Positions 5,785 to 13,319 of a stretch of DNA of 38,064 bases are shown here, piece by piece (position 1 is the stretch's first letter; each line of letters opens with the position of its first letter). The DNA comes from Sideroxydans sp. Lineage in GTDB: Bacteria; Pseudomonadota; Gammaproteobacteria; Burkholderiales; Gallionellaceae. The translations under genes and the position numbers were made by a program. Below the pieces are notes generated by a model that saw nothing but the letters and a program-made list of their open reading frames with translations, was not told where the DNA came from and ran no database searches. The stretch lies in the NCBI GenBank assembly GCA_027310665.1, contig DAIDAJ010000027.1:1-38064 (forward strand), read 5' to 3'.

Positions 5785-6594
5785 ATGGATCAATCCATCC
5801 AGCAACAGTGGCCTTTATTACTCGACAGTATGCGTGAGGCTGCCCGCGATATCTTTCAGCGTGTCCAATCGGGACGTCAGCTCTCGGAGCGTAAGTCCGA
5901 CGGCAGTTTGCTGACCGCAACCGACATCGCTCTGCAAGAAAGCATCAGCAAGATATTATCGAGTCACTTTCCCGACATCCCCGTCCTGGGCGAAGAAATG
6001 ACTGAAGATGAACAGGCAGCCATTCTGGCGACGGGGTGTTGCTGGTTGCTGGACCCGCTGGACGGTACCAGTAATTTCAGTCACGGCATTCCGGTTTATT
6101 CAGTCAGCCTTGCGTTGATGCAACAGGGCGAAGTGGTTGCCGGCATGGTGTATGACCCGAATCGAGATGAATGCTTTCATGCGCTCAAAGGACAGGGGGC
6201 TTACCTCAATCAACAGCCACTCTGCCGTCGTGACGACAAGCCATGCGAGTTAAGACACGCTATGTCCATCATTGACACCAAACGCCTGCCGACCGATCTG
6301 GCGATCGCCATCGCCACAGAAAACCCCTATCACTCGCAACGCAGTTTTGGCTCGGTGGCATTGGACTGGTGTTGGCTCGCGGCAGGCAGGATTCAAACAT
6401 ATTTGCATGGCAGGCAGAAGCTATGGGACTTTGCTGCGGGTGCCTTGGTGGCGCAAGAGGCTGGCTGTTTGACGGTGACCATGCAGGATGCACACATACT
6501 CAGCTCGCCGCTCACCTTAACAGCACGCTCTGCTGTGGGCGCCTGTCCATCTCTTGCCACGATCTGGCCGGAGTGGATTCGGAAACACAACTGA
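5785..6594 (+). CDS. Inositol monophosphatase family protein
   Basis: A 269-aa protein of the normal family length. All metal and phosphate motifs are present: KSDGSLLTATD (about 37-47), GEE at 69-71, DPLDGTSNF at 90-98, and LWDFAAG ending at 219, followed by AGAL(V)AQEAG. These residues bind two or three Mg ions, so the enzyme should be an active phosphomonoesterase of inositol phosphates, PAP or related sugars; the exact substrate cannot be read from the sequence. GAGGTGG precedes the ATG. It stands alone and is followed directly by a dispersed repeat. It differs enough from SuhB that I leave the symbol empty. Confidence 0.88.
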   Translation: MDQSIQQQWPLLLDSMREAARDIFQRVQSGRQLSERKSDGSLLTATDIALQESISKILSSHFPDIPVLGEEMTEDEQAAILATGCCWLLDPLDGTSNFSHGIPVYSVSLALMQQGEVVAGMVYDPNRDECFHALKGQGAYLNQQPLCRRDDKPCELRHAMSIIDTKRLPTDLAIAIATENPYHSQRSFGSVALDWCWLAAGRIQTYLHGRQKLWDFAAGALVAQEAGCLTVTMQDAHILSSPLTLTARSAVGACPSLATIWPEWIRKHN

Positions 6595-6596
6595 TG

Positions 6597-6636
6597 GGAA
6601 TCGAAGGGGGCAGCATCGAAATTGTTTTCAAAGGGC
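6597..6636 (+). repeat. AATCGAAGGGGGCAGCATCG dispersed repeat copy
   Basis: GGGAATCGAAGGGGGCAGCA and TCGAAATTGTTTTC follow right after the TGA of the phosphatase gene. It is close to the 1139 copy (AATCAAAGGGGTCAGCATCG), with a few substitutions. Confidence 0.55.
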
Positions 6637-6702
6637 AAGGGTGTTGGAAACTAAACCGAAACTGACCTCTTTGAACTTACTTGGCTATACCTTCAATCTG
6701 AA

Positions 6703-6993
6703 TTACTCCACCAGCCCGCTTTCACGTTGATGCCGGATGGCAAGGATGTCCACCCTGTCTTGCTCAGGCAGGTAGCGATACAGTGCGACATAGCCTGTTC
6801 TACCTCTCGAAATCACCAGCTCACGCAGGCTACCGACTGGTCGCCCGATCAGCGGGTGACGTTGCAATATCCTGGTGGCATCTACTATTTCGTTGGCTGC
6901 CTCGGTGGCAATGGCCGGCGCTTCCCGTGCGAGGAAGTCGAACACGCGCTCAAGATCAGTGAGGGCGCGCTGGCTGAAATAGACCGTGGGCAT
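6703..6993 (-). CDS. Type II toxin, ParE/RelE superfamily
   Basis: A 96-aa protein. The motifs FSQRALTDLERVFDFLA, HPLIGRPVGSLRELVISRGR, GYVALYRYLPEQDRVDILAI and RHQRE are the ParE/plasmid-stabilisation toxin pattern ('R..L.DL..I..Y', 'IGR......LRE.....Y...Y......I.I..V.H.R'). It lies 46 bases downstream of a ribbon-helix-helix-like antitoxin gene on the same strand and would be neutralised by it. The size is normal and the C-terminal RHQRE, usually important for toxicity, is kept, so it looks intact. Confidence 0.82.
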   Translation of the reverse strand: MPTVYFSQRALTDLERVFDFLAREAPAIATEAANEIVDATRILQRHPLIGRPVGSLRELVISRGRTGYVALYRYLPEQDRVDILAIRHQRESGLVE

Positions 6994-7028
6994 GTTTAGC
7001 GTGTGCTATGCAATTGTTGGAGTTCATG

Positions 7029-7054
7029 CTTCGACGGGCTCAGCACGAACGGCT
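7029..7054 (-). repeat. REP-like GTTCGTGCTGAGCCCGTCGAAG element
   Basis: The minus strand reads CCGTTCGTGCTGAGCCCGTC followed by GAAGC. This is one arm of the very common dispersed element (G)TTCG(T/C)CCTGAGC(C/T)(T)GTCGAAG. It covers the 3' end of the antitoxin gene. A related, fuller copy is at 10566-10617. Confidence 0.5.
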
Positions 7055-7369
7055 TTTTGTTTTACTGCTCGTGCGCGGTTTGCTTTTTGCGATGCTGGCG
7101 GGCTTGGGGCGTTTGGCGGCTTTTCCTGAGGCCTTGCTGATGATGTACTCATGTACGTCCTGCATGGCGTAGAGCGCGCCTCCCGCATCCACTTCGGCTG
7201 CTGAGGCAAGCGCGTCGCCGATGAAGGACTGGCGCATTTCGGCCAGCCTGGCCTGCGCTTCCAGCGCTTCGATCATCCAGGCGTGTGGCGTTTTGGAGCT
7301 TGAGTCGGCGAGCGGCGCGATGCGCGCCTTGAGTTCTTCGGGTAATTTCAGGGTGGTGGTGGCGGCCAT
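7040..7369 (-). CDS. Ribbon-helix-helix antitoxin with basic C-terminal tail
   Basis: A 109-aa protein. The N-terminus TTTLKLPEELKARIAPLADS followed by SKTPHAWMIEALEAQ is a CopG/Arc-type ribbon-helix-helix DNA-binding domain ('(T/S)(I/L)KLPxELxxRIxxLA...T.H..(I/M)xEAI'). Residues about 45-78 (MRQSFIGDALASAAEVDAGG and the following YAMQDVHEYI) form the usual toxin-binding tail. The last 32 residues are Lys/Ser/Ala/Pro-rich (SGKAAKRPKPASIAKSKPRT), which is unusual, and they end inside a REP-like repeat. AAGGAG precedes the ATG. It forms an operon with the ParE-like toxin downstream and probably represses its own promoter at 7397-7425. Confidence 0.8.
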   Translation of the reverse strand: MAATTTLKLPEELKARIAPLADSSSKTPHAWMIEALEAQARLAEMRQSFIGDALASAAEVDAGGALYAMQDVHEYIISKASGKAAKRPKPASIAKSKPRTSSKTKSRSC

Positions 7370-7396
7370 GTTGTACTCCTTGAAGCGGGTGTTACA

Positions 7397-7425
7397 AAGG
7401 TAGCACCTGGTGATTTTGGCGTCAA
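7397..7425 (-). promoter_or_regulatory. Promoter and overlapping operator of the second toxin-antitoxin operon
   Basis: On the minus strand, -35 TTGACG (7425-7420), a 17-base spacer and -10 TACCTT (7402-7397) form a good sigma-70 promoter about 28 bases before the antitoxin start. A small palindrome AGGTAGCACCT (7398-7408) overlaps the -10. It is a candidate binding site for the ribbon-helix-helix antitoxin. Confidence 0.6.
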
Positions 7426-7591
7426 TGGTTTCGCCCGGCGCGGGTGACATTGTGGGCAGGAGGTTCGATTCTCGTGTTGAACAAACCAAGGGAAGAAGTC
7501 CGGCTACTTGAGCTAACGGGCCCCCGTGTCGGCACGGGCGGTCTTGCACACGGCCAAATCCAGTGGCCTCTCCGGAAAAAACCAAGGATGG

Positions 7592-8716
7592 TCAAATACG
7601 GTCAAACGCCCTTCTTAAATTGGCGACGGTTTGATCGACATTCTTCAGCTTTTCAAGGCCGAACAAACCCAGTCTGAATGTCCGGAAGTCGGGCCTTTCA
7701 TCGCATTGCAGCGGCACGCCCGCAGCGATCTGCAATCCCTCCTGAAGAAATTTCTTCCCATTCTGTATATCAGGGTCTGAGGTGTAGCTCACCGCCACCC
7801 CGGGTGATTGGAAGCCCGGTGCTGCGACTGATGTGTAGTTTTTCGATTCAAGCAGGGAGCGTACTTTCAAGCCCAGGTCAATTTGCCTTGCCTTGGCTGT
7901 CGGAAAACCGAGCGCTTGTGTTTCCTTCATGTTGTCGCGCAAGGTCTTCAGTGCATCTGTTGGCATTGTCGCGTGGTAAAGATGGGCGCCGCTTTCATAG
8001 GTCTCGATGATCTGCAGCCACTTTTTCAGGTCCATGGCAAAGCTGCTGCTTTGCGTATGATTGATTTTCTCGCGTGCGCGTTCGCCAAGCGCGATCATTG
8101 CGCAGCACGGTGAACTGCTCCATCCTTTTTGCGGTGCGGAAATCAGCACATCGACTTTGCATTGTTTCATGTCAACCCACATTGCCCCTGAAGCGATGCA
8201 GTCCAAAACAAATATGCCGTTGACAGATTCAACCGCTGCGCCGATTGCCTGCACATAGTCGTCCGGCAGAATGATCCCGGAGGATGTTTCGACATGCGGC
8301 ACGAATACGACCGCCGGCTTTTCGCTTTTTATGAAGGCGACAACCTCCTCGATTGGAGGCGGTGCAAATTGGCCCGTTGTGGAGTTGTCGATCTGTCTTG
8401 CTTTAAGCACATGGGAGTCCCGTGTGATGTTTCCCATTTCCAGGATTTGGGTCCAGCGATAGCTGAACCAGCCATTGCGAACGATCAGGCATTTCTGGTT
8501 TTGCGCGAATTGGCGCGCAACCGATTCCATGCCAAATGTACCGCTACCGGGAACAATGATCGCCGAGTGGGCGTTGTATGTCGTTTTGAAAATTGCAGAT
8601 ATGTCTTTGGCAATTTGCTGAAATTGTTTTGACATGTGGTTCAGAGATCTATCGGTATAGACAACCGAAAATTCAAGCAATCCATCGGGGTCAACGTTGG
8701 GGAGTAAACCGGGCAT
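7592..8716 (-). CDS. Class V PLP-dependent aminotransferase
   Basis: A 374-aa protein of the alanine-glyoxylate/serine-pyruvate aminotransferase group. Visible features are the phosphate-binding segment IIVPGSGTFGMESV (about 53-66), PHVETSSGIILPDD (140-153), the PLP-contacting Asp in FVLDCIASGA (D172) and the Schiff-base lysine in LISAPQKGWSSSP (K197). The C-terminal domain (RTFRLGLFG) is complete. AGAGGAAA precedes the ATG. The substrate (alanine, serine, phosphonate or another amino donor) cannot be fixed from the sequence, and the gene has no metabolic partner next to it. The codon use is somewhat AT-richer than the genes from 9.5 kb onwards. Confidence 0.85.
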   Translation of the reverse strand: MPGLLPNVDPDGLLEFSVVYTDRSLNHMSKQFQQIAKDISAIFKTTYNAHSAIIVPGSGTFGMESVARQFAQNQKCLIVRNGWFSYRWTQILEMGNITRDSHVLKARQIDNSTTGQFAPPPIEEVVAFIKSEKPAVVFVPHVETSSGIILPDDYVQAIGAAVESVNGIFVLDCIASGAMWVDMKQCKVDVLISAPQKGWSSSPCCAMIALGERAREKINHTQSSSFAMDLKKWLQIIETYESGAHLYHATMPTDALKTLRDNMKETQALGFPTAKARQIDLGLKVRSLLESKNYTSVAAPGFQSPGVAVSYTSDPDIQNGKKFLQEGLQIAAGVPLQCDERPDFRTFRLGLFGLEKLKNVDQTVANLRRAFDRI

Positions 8717-8733
8717 GATATTTCCTCTGCATG

Positions 8734-8762
8734 TTTATAGTGGCGATTCAAATATACAAATC
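8734..8762 (-). promoter_or_regulatory. Possible promoter of the aminotransferase gene
   Basis: On the minus strand, -10 TATAAA (8739-8734) and a weak -35 GATTTG (8762-8757) are 17 bases apart, about 20 bases ahead of the ATG. The rest of the gap from 8763 to 9029 shows no gene I can support. Confidence 0.35.
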
Positions 8763-9029
8763 GTTGAAACCAAATCGGGTGCGCCGAAAATTAATTATCA
8801 CACATACTCGTGTTTTGATTGGCGCAAACAATCGGAGATAGATCACGGTTTCGGAAACTGTAGTGCGAAACTGCGGTCATAGGTTCGTAACGCTTATGTC
8901 CAGTGGGTGCTTGTCGTTGTACCGAACGGCAATGGGTTGAAGGATCGGCCGCCAAGTTAGGCAGTGCAATCCATGTGGTTGGCATCGGCGGTTCCTTTCA
9001 ACCTGATTTACTTCAACTGGAGGTTCATC

Positions 9030-9416
9030 ATGTTTTCTCCTGTCACTATCCCTTTCGGAGCGAAGATGCTTTTCAATACGGCCACGATCAAGCCAGGTGT
9101 GGCTTTCGAAGATGTCGAAGTGGCGCTGGGTGAGATGTGCAATGTGGTGAAGGACACATACGGCGGCGAGAAGGGCGGCTTCATTGCCGGCCAGGTTTAT
9201 GAGTTCTCCGGTTTCGTTTCGGACGAAGGCTCGTTGAGCGATTCGAGATCGGCAGAGAAGCATATTGCGATCGTGACTTACTGGAAGTCCTTCGAACAGC
9301 ATGAACGGTCGCACGCAGACAAGGCATTCAAGGATAAATTCGCGGCCTTGGCCGAGCTGTGTGTCGAGAGCAAGGAATTGGGTTACGACATGCTCTGGCA
9401 GGGGGCGCTGGAATAG
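9030..9416 (+). CDS. Dimeric alpha/beta-barrel (ABM-like) protein
   Basis: A 128-aa protein starting at ATG 9030 after CTGGAGG. The pattern FNTATIKPGVAFEDVEVALGEM, FIAGQVYEFSGF and IAIVTYWKSFEQHERSHADKAF, ending LGYDMLWQG, is typical of small ferredoxin-like proteins of the antibiotic-biosynthesis-monooxygenase (Dabb/ABM) superfamily. In these the 'YWxSFxxHExSHxD' segment lines the pocket. Family members act as small cofactor-free oxygenases or as ligand-binding proteins. No redox partner lies nearby, so the role is open. A weak hairpin follows the stop. Confidence 0.65.
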   Translation: MFSPVTIPFGAKMLFNTATIKPGVAFEDVEVALGEMCNVVKDTYGGEKGGFIAGQVYEFSGFVSDEGSLSDSRSAEKHIAIVTYWKSFEQHERSHADKAFKDKFAALAELCVESKELGYDMLWQGALE

Positions 9417-9427
9417 GCGATTGGCAC

Positions 9428-9449
9428 CAGGTGTTTTGACGCCTGTTTG
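9428..9449 (+). terminator. Weak hairpin terminator candidate
   Basis: CAGGTG (9428-9433) can pair with CGCCTG (9440-9445) around a TTTTGA loop, including one G-U pair, and is followed by TTTGT. It sits 12 bases after the stop of the ABM-like gene. Confidence 0.35.
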
Positions 9450-9585
9450 TGAATCCCTAACTTTAATAGGGTCTGCAATGCAGTAGTTTCGCAATAAAAT
9501 AATAAAAGGCGGGCTGCGGGTTCTTGTCGGATCAATAGAACTGCACACTGAAATTTCAAAATCACTTAAGGGGTGAAAGAAGAGC

Positions 9586-10536
9586 ATGCACGGAATTTCT
9601 CAACACGAAGAGCGCATCGCGCTCGCGGAAACGGATGGCACCTACAAGACCCTGCTCGAATCCACCCAGGCGATCCCCTGGAAGATCAACTGGGAAACCA
9701 TGAAGTTCAGCTACATCGGCCCGCAGATCGAAGCGCTGCTCGGCTGGCCGCAGGAAAGCTGGATGACCGCGAACGACTGGATCGACCGCATCCATCCGGA
9801 AGATCGCGAACGGACGACCAACTTCTGCGTGGCCCAGACGATCGGGGGTGTCGACCACGAAGCGGACTACCGTGCGCTGACGGCGGACGGCAACTTCGTC
9901 TGGATACGCGACTATGTCCACGTCATCCGCAAGGATGGTGTGACGACCGAACTGGTCGGCTTCATGTTCGACATCTCCGAGCGCAAGAAGATGGAAGAGG
10001 AATTGCTCGCGCTCAATCGCAAGCTGGAGGCGCTTACGCTGCAGGATGGCCTGACCGGTGTGGCGAACCGCCGGCTGTTCGACCAGACCCTGAAGTCCGA
10101 ATGGTTTCACGCCATGCGCGATCGCCAGCCGCTTTCGCTCATCGTGCTGGATATCGATCATTTCAAGCAGTACAACGACTGCTATGGGCACCTGATGGGA
10201 GATGAATGCCTGACCAGGGTCGCGCAGGCGCTGAACAAGATACCGTTGCGGGCGACCGACCTGTTTGCGCGCTACGGCGGGGAGGAGTTCGTCCTGCTGC
10301 TGCCGAAGGCGAATATCGGATCCGCCGTCGAGATCGCCGAAAAATGCCGTAGCCTCGTGCAAGGCCTGGCCATTCCGCATGAAGGATCCGGCACCAGCAA
10401 CGTACTCACCATCAGCATCGGGGTCGCCTCGATTACCCCAGCGCCCGATTCCGAGCCTGACTCGCTGTTTGCGGTGGCCGACCGCCGGCTCTACCAGGCA
10501 AAGGAGTGCGGACGCAACCGGGTCGTGTCTGAATGA
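9586..10536 (+). CDS. PAS-GGDEF diguanylate cyclase
   Basis: A 316-aa cytoplasmic protein. Residues about 18-135 form a PAS domain of the fold-3 type (PWKINWETMKFSYIGPQIEA, then LLGWPQESW...IHPEDRE, ending GFMFDISERKKMEEEL). A short helix links it to a GGDEF domain (150-316) with DxLTGVANRRLFD, the metal-binding DIDHFKQYND and the active site RYGGEEF (231-235). An inhibitory RxxD site (RATD, 222-225) lies exactly five residues before GGEEF. It should therefore make cyclic di-GMP from GTP under feedback inhibition, with the PAS domain sensing an unknown signal. AGAAGAG precedes the ATG. It is convergent with the DUF1614 gene. Confidence 0.9.
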   Translation: MHGISQHEERIALAETDGTYKTLLESTQAIPWKINWETMKFSYIGPQIEALLGWPQESWMTANDWIDRIHPEDRERTTNFCVAQTIGGVDHEADYRALTADGNFVWIRDYVHVIRKDGVTTELVGFMFDISERKKMEEELLALNRKLEALTLQDGLTGVANRRLFDQTLKSEWFHAMRDRQPLSLIVLDIDHFKQYNDCYGHLMGDECLTRVAQALNKIPLRATDLFARYGGEEFVLLLPKANIGSAVEIAEKCRSLVQGLAIPHEGSGTSNVLTISIGVASITPAPDSEPDSLFAVADRRLYQAKECGRNRVVSE

Positions 10537-10565
10537 TCTGTTGACAGGCTATTGATCCGGTACTC

Positions 10566-10617
10566 GTGCCCCAGCAATCCGTTCGCCCTGAGCCTGTCGA
10601 TGGGGCACTTCGAACGG
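10566..10617. repeat. REP-like element with two interlocked inverted repeats
   Basis: GTGCCCC (10566-10572) pairs with GGGGCAC (10602-10608), and CCGTTCG (10579-10585) pairs with CGAACGG (10611-10617). The arms are perfect and interleaved in the order A-B-A'-B'. The central part GTTCGCCCTGAGCCTGTCGA is the common dispersed REP-like motif also seen at 7029-7054. The element lies between two convergent genes and could act as a bidirectional terminator or RNA-stabilising structure. Confidence 0.6.
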
Positions 10618-10637
10618 CGGACGTGATGGGCGTTTCC

Positions 10638-11294
10638 CTAAGTCAATAACACCGCCACGAGCCCGCTGATGAATATCCCGTCGAAGCTGCCTGCGCCGCC
10701 GATCGAGGCGAACGGGGTGCCCAGGCGCCGTATGTCCGCGGGGTGCAGCAAGTCGGCGCCGATCAATACACCCAGGGTGCCGCTGATGAAGGCCAGCGGT
10801 GCGGCATTGGACGGATCGAGCATGGTGGAAGCCAGTGCCGCCGCCAGGGGCGCGAGGAACATCGGGGCGCCCAAGCCAATGCCGGGCACGGTACGGGTGG
10901 TCTTGAAGCACAGCAGGGTGACTGCGGCGACCGCAAGCATGACGTACAATAAATTCAACGGGTGGTGCACCAGCAGGTAAAGGCAGAATGCGGCGGGGAC
11001 CACGCAGCCGCCGACGTTGACCAGGACTACGGTGCTGCCGGTATAGGGCATTTCGCTGTAGAACTCGCGCAAGTTTGGCGGCATCTTTTCCAGGTTGGGC
11101 GGGTCGGACTTCATGCTGAACAGGGGCAGGTTGACCAGGCTGCCTCCTAATATGGTGAGGAACAGGAGCATCGCCGAATCGGGGGAGAGATCGAGCTTTT
11201 CGAACGCGACGCTCAGCGCGCCAAGCTGGATGCTCATCAGGAGCATCGCGAATGCGGCGATCAGCAGGATGTAGCGGAGCGGGAATTTCGGCAT
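10638..11294 (-). CDS. DUF1614 family membrane protein
   Basis: A 218-aa integral membrane protein with about six to seven hydrophobic helices (first MPKFPLRYILLIAAFAMLLM, last DGIFISGLVAVLLT). Conserved features of DUF1614 are visible: the helix pair around LLFLTILGGSLVNLPLF, VVLVNVGGCVVPAAF, the segment PGIGLGAPMFLAPLAAAL and the terminal ADLLHPADIRRLGTPFASIG followed by GAGSFDGIF. The family has no established function. The gene is divergent from the NnrU/ICMT-like gene and convergent with the PAS-GGDEF gene, so it is probably transcribed alone. Confidence 0.85.
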   Translation of the reverse strand: MPKFPLRYILLIAAFAMLLMSIQLGALSVAFEKLDLSPDSAMLLFLTILGGSLVNLPLFSMKSDPPNLEKMPPNLREFYSEMPYTGSTVVLVNVGGCVVPAAFCLYLLVHHPLNLLYVMLAVAAVTLLCFKTTRTVPGIGLGAPMFLAPLAAALASTMLDPSNAAPLAFISGTLGVLIGADLLHPADIRRLGTPFASIGGAGSFDGIFISGLVAVLLT

Positions 11295-11440
11295 ACGTAA
11301 TTGTGGCTCAAATAAGGGTTGAAGGGGGCTGCTCCGAGTCTGCGAATGGTTCTATACATTACCGTGTCGGATCAATAACGGGGCAGGATGAACCAAGCCC
11401 GCGTCATCCCTGGGAAAGGGAAGAAAGGCAGTGACCTCGC

Positions 11441-12130
11441 ATGACTGAATCCTCCTGGCGCGACATCGTGTTGCTGTCATTTTGCTGGATAGCGTACTTC
11501 GCCCTGCATTCCGCATTGGCGTCGCTGGCGGTGAAGCGCAGGGTTGCCGCGGACTGGCCGAACCTGATGCCGTATTACCGGCTGACGTTCAACGTCCTGG
11601 CGTCGCTGCTGATACTGCCGATCTTGTGGCTCACGTACCACGCTCCCGAGCCGATGTTGTGGCGCTGGCAGGGCATCGCCGCCTGGCTGGCAAACGGGTT
11701 GGCGCTGGCCGCGCTCTTCGGCTTCTGGCTGTCTCTCAAGAGCTACGACATGCAGGAATTCCTTGGCCTGCGCCAGCTGCAGGCGCAAGTCCGCAAGGTC
11801 GAGGATCAGGAGCACTTCCATCTTTCCCCGTTTCACCGCTTCGTGCGCCACCCTTGGTATTTCTTCGGCCTGGTCCTGGTCTGGACGCGCGACATGAGCG
11901 CGACGACGCTGTTATCCAGCGTGTTCATTACGCTTTATTTCATTATCGGATCGCGTCTGGAGGAGAGGAAATTGCTGGTCTACCACGGCGACACTTACCG
12001 CCGCTATATGCAGCGCGTTCCCGGCCTGATACCACTGCCCTGGAAATACCTCGCGACGGAAGAGGCCGAGGCGCTGCTGAAGCAAGATCAAGACGCCGGG
12101 ATCAAAGGGGCAGGCTCGCCATGGAGTTGA
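11441..12130 (+). CDS. Membrane methyltransferase-like protein (NnrU/ICMT-type)
   Basis: A 229-aa membrane protein with about five helices (IVLLSFCWIAYFALHSALAS, VLASLLILPILWLTY, AAWLANGLALAALFGFWL, and more). The C-terminal half carries the isoprenylcysteine-carboxyl-methyltransferase-like pattern FHRFVRHPWYFFGLVLVWTR and EERKLLVYHGDTYRRYMQRV followed by PGLIP, including the 'RHPxY' and 'EExxLxxxxGxxYxxY' SAM-site motifs. NnrU-type and methanethiol S-methyltransferase-type proteins share this fold; I cannot choose between them. The last dozen residues (DAGIKGAGSPWS) overlap the rsgA start by 10 bases and may be partly encoded by a dispersed-repeat-like sequence. Confidence 0.72.
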   Translation: MTESSWRDIVLLSFCWIAYFALHSALASLAVKRRVAADWPNLMPYYRLTFNVLASLLILPILWLTYHAPEPMLWRWQGIAAWLANGLALAALFGFWLSLKSYDMQEFLGLRQLQAQVRKVEDQEHFHLSPFHRFVRHPWYFFGLVLVWTRDMSATTLLSSVFITLYFIIGSRLEERKLLVYHGDTYRRYMQRVPGLIPLPWKYLATEEAEALLKQDQDAGIKGAGSPWS

Positions 12131-13170
12131 CCGAACTCGGTTTGGATGGCGTGCTTGCAGAGCAGGCAACGTGCGGGTCAGGCCGGCAGCTGGCCCGGGT
12201 GACTGCCGTCGACCGCGGGCGCTATGTCGTCCGCAACGAACAGGGCGAAGTGCCTGCCGAGCTGACAGGCAAGTTTCTTCATGCTGCCACTTCCTCGGTG
12301 GATATGCCTTGCGTAGGCGATTGGGTGTGTGTGCAGTATCACGATGCGGAGTCGCATGCGAGCATCCATGACGTGGTGCCCAGAAGGTCATTCCTGCGGC
12401 GCAAGTCTCCCGGCAAGAACATCGACTTCCAGATGATCGCGGCGAACATCGATGTGGCGTTCATCGTGCAGTCGTGCCATTTCGATTTCAATGTGCGAAG
12501 GCTGGAGCGCTACCTGGTGATGGTGAACGAGGGGCATATCGAGCCGGTGCTGCTGCTGACCAAGACGGACCTGGTGAGTGCGGCGGAGCTGGAGCACATG
12601 CTCGCCAACATCCGCGCGGCAGGCATCGCGGCCAGGATCATCACGCTCAGCAACGTGACGGGCGAGGGCGTGGAGCAGGTGAGGGAGGTCATGCTGCCGG
12701 GCAGGACTTATTGCCTGCTCGGCTCTTCGGGGGTGGGCAAGACGACGCTGATCAATCAGCTGTCAGGCCATGACGCGCTGGAGACAAGGCCTGTCAGCGG
12801 CACGGGCGAGGGCCGGCACACCACCACGCGTCGCCACCTGGTCGTGCTCGACAACGGCGCGCTGCTGATCGATATGCCGGGGATGCGTGAGCTGGGCATC
12901 CTGACTGTCGGCGAAGGAATAGACGACAGTTTTGCCGATATCAAGGCGCTTGCGACCAGATGCCGCTTCGCCGATTGCAGCCACACTAACGAGCCGGGCT
13001 GCGCGATCCGCAAGGCGATCGAGAGCGGCGAGCTGAACCCGGAGCATTACCGAAGTTACCTGAAGCTCAAGGCGGAGTCCGATTTCAACGAGATGTCGTA
13101 TGTGGACAAACGGAAGAAGGACAAGGCGTTCGGGAAGATGGTCAAAACCGTGTTGAAGCAGAAGCCCTGA
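12121..13170 (+). CDS. rsgA: Small ribosomal subunit biogenesis GTPase RsgA
   Basis: A 349-aa protein. ATG 12121 is chosen because the OB-fold begins directly after it. The order of motifs is the circularly permuted one of RsgA/YjeQ: OB-fold (about 20-95), G4 TKTD (147-150), P-loop GSSGVGKT (201-208), the TRPVSGTGEGRHTTTRR switch I segment, G3 DMPG (251-254), then a zinc site made of C281, C286, H288 and C294. The protein is a GTPase that helps the 30S subunit mature late and checks the decoding centre. It overlaps the upstream membrane methyltransferase gene by 10 bases, so the two are likely co-transcribed. Confidence 0.95.
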   Translation: MELTELGLDGVLAEQATCGSGRQLARVTAVDRGRYVVRNEQGEVPAELTGKFLHAATSSVDMPCVGDWVCVQYHDAESHASIHDVVPRRSFLRRKSPGKNIDFQMIAANIDVAFIVQSCHFDFNVRRLERYLVMVNEGHIEPVLLLTKTDLVSAAELEHMLANIRAAGIAARIITLSNVTGEGVEQVREVMLPGRTYCLLGSSGVGKTTLINQLSGHDALETRPVSGTGEGRHTTTRRHLVVLDNGALLIDMPGMRELGILTVGEGIDDSFADIKALATRCRFADCSHTNEPGCAIRKAIESGELNPEHYRSYLKLKAESDFNEMSYVDKRKKDKAFGKMVKTVLKQKP

Positions 13171-13319
13171 TGAGATAATAAAAAAAAGTCTTCTCCGCGA
13201 ATGGCCAAAATGCCCGGGACTCAAGGATAATGGCTGCAGCATCGCACTGGTCTGATGGCTGGATATTGAATGTCGCACCAACGGTTTCACCGATAAACAT
13301 GAGATGGAGGAATTGAGTG

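Noticed and set aside
8956-8962. A GTTAGGC string as another integron core site
   Set aside because: No complementary GCCTAAC or folded arms lie nearby, and the seven bases alone are expected by chance.
8877-10380. Two long minus-strand frames opposite the ABM-like and PAS-GGDEF genes
   Set aside because: The plus-strand genes have recognised domains and ribosome sites; the minus frames show no family pattern.
12098-12116. GATCAAAGGGGCAGGCTCG as a full copy of the dispersed repeat
   Set aside because: Only part of the core matches and it lies inside the overlap of two genes; it is too weak to list as a feature.
11482-12120. A long plus-strand frame extending rsgA upstream
   Set aside because: The upstream part lies out of frame inside the NnrU/ICMT-like gene and codes for Arg/Ala/Pro-rich sequence; RsgA similarity starts only at 12121.
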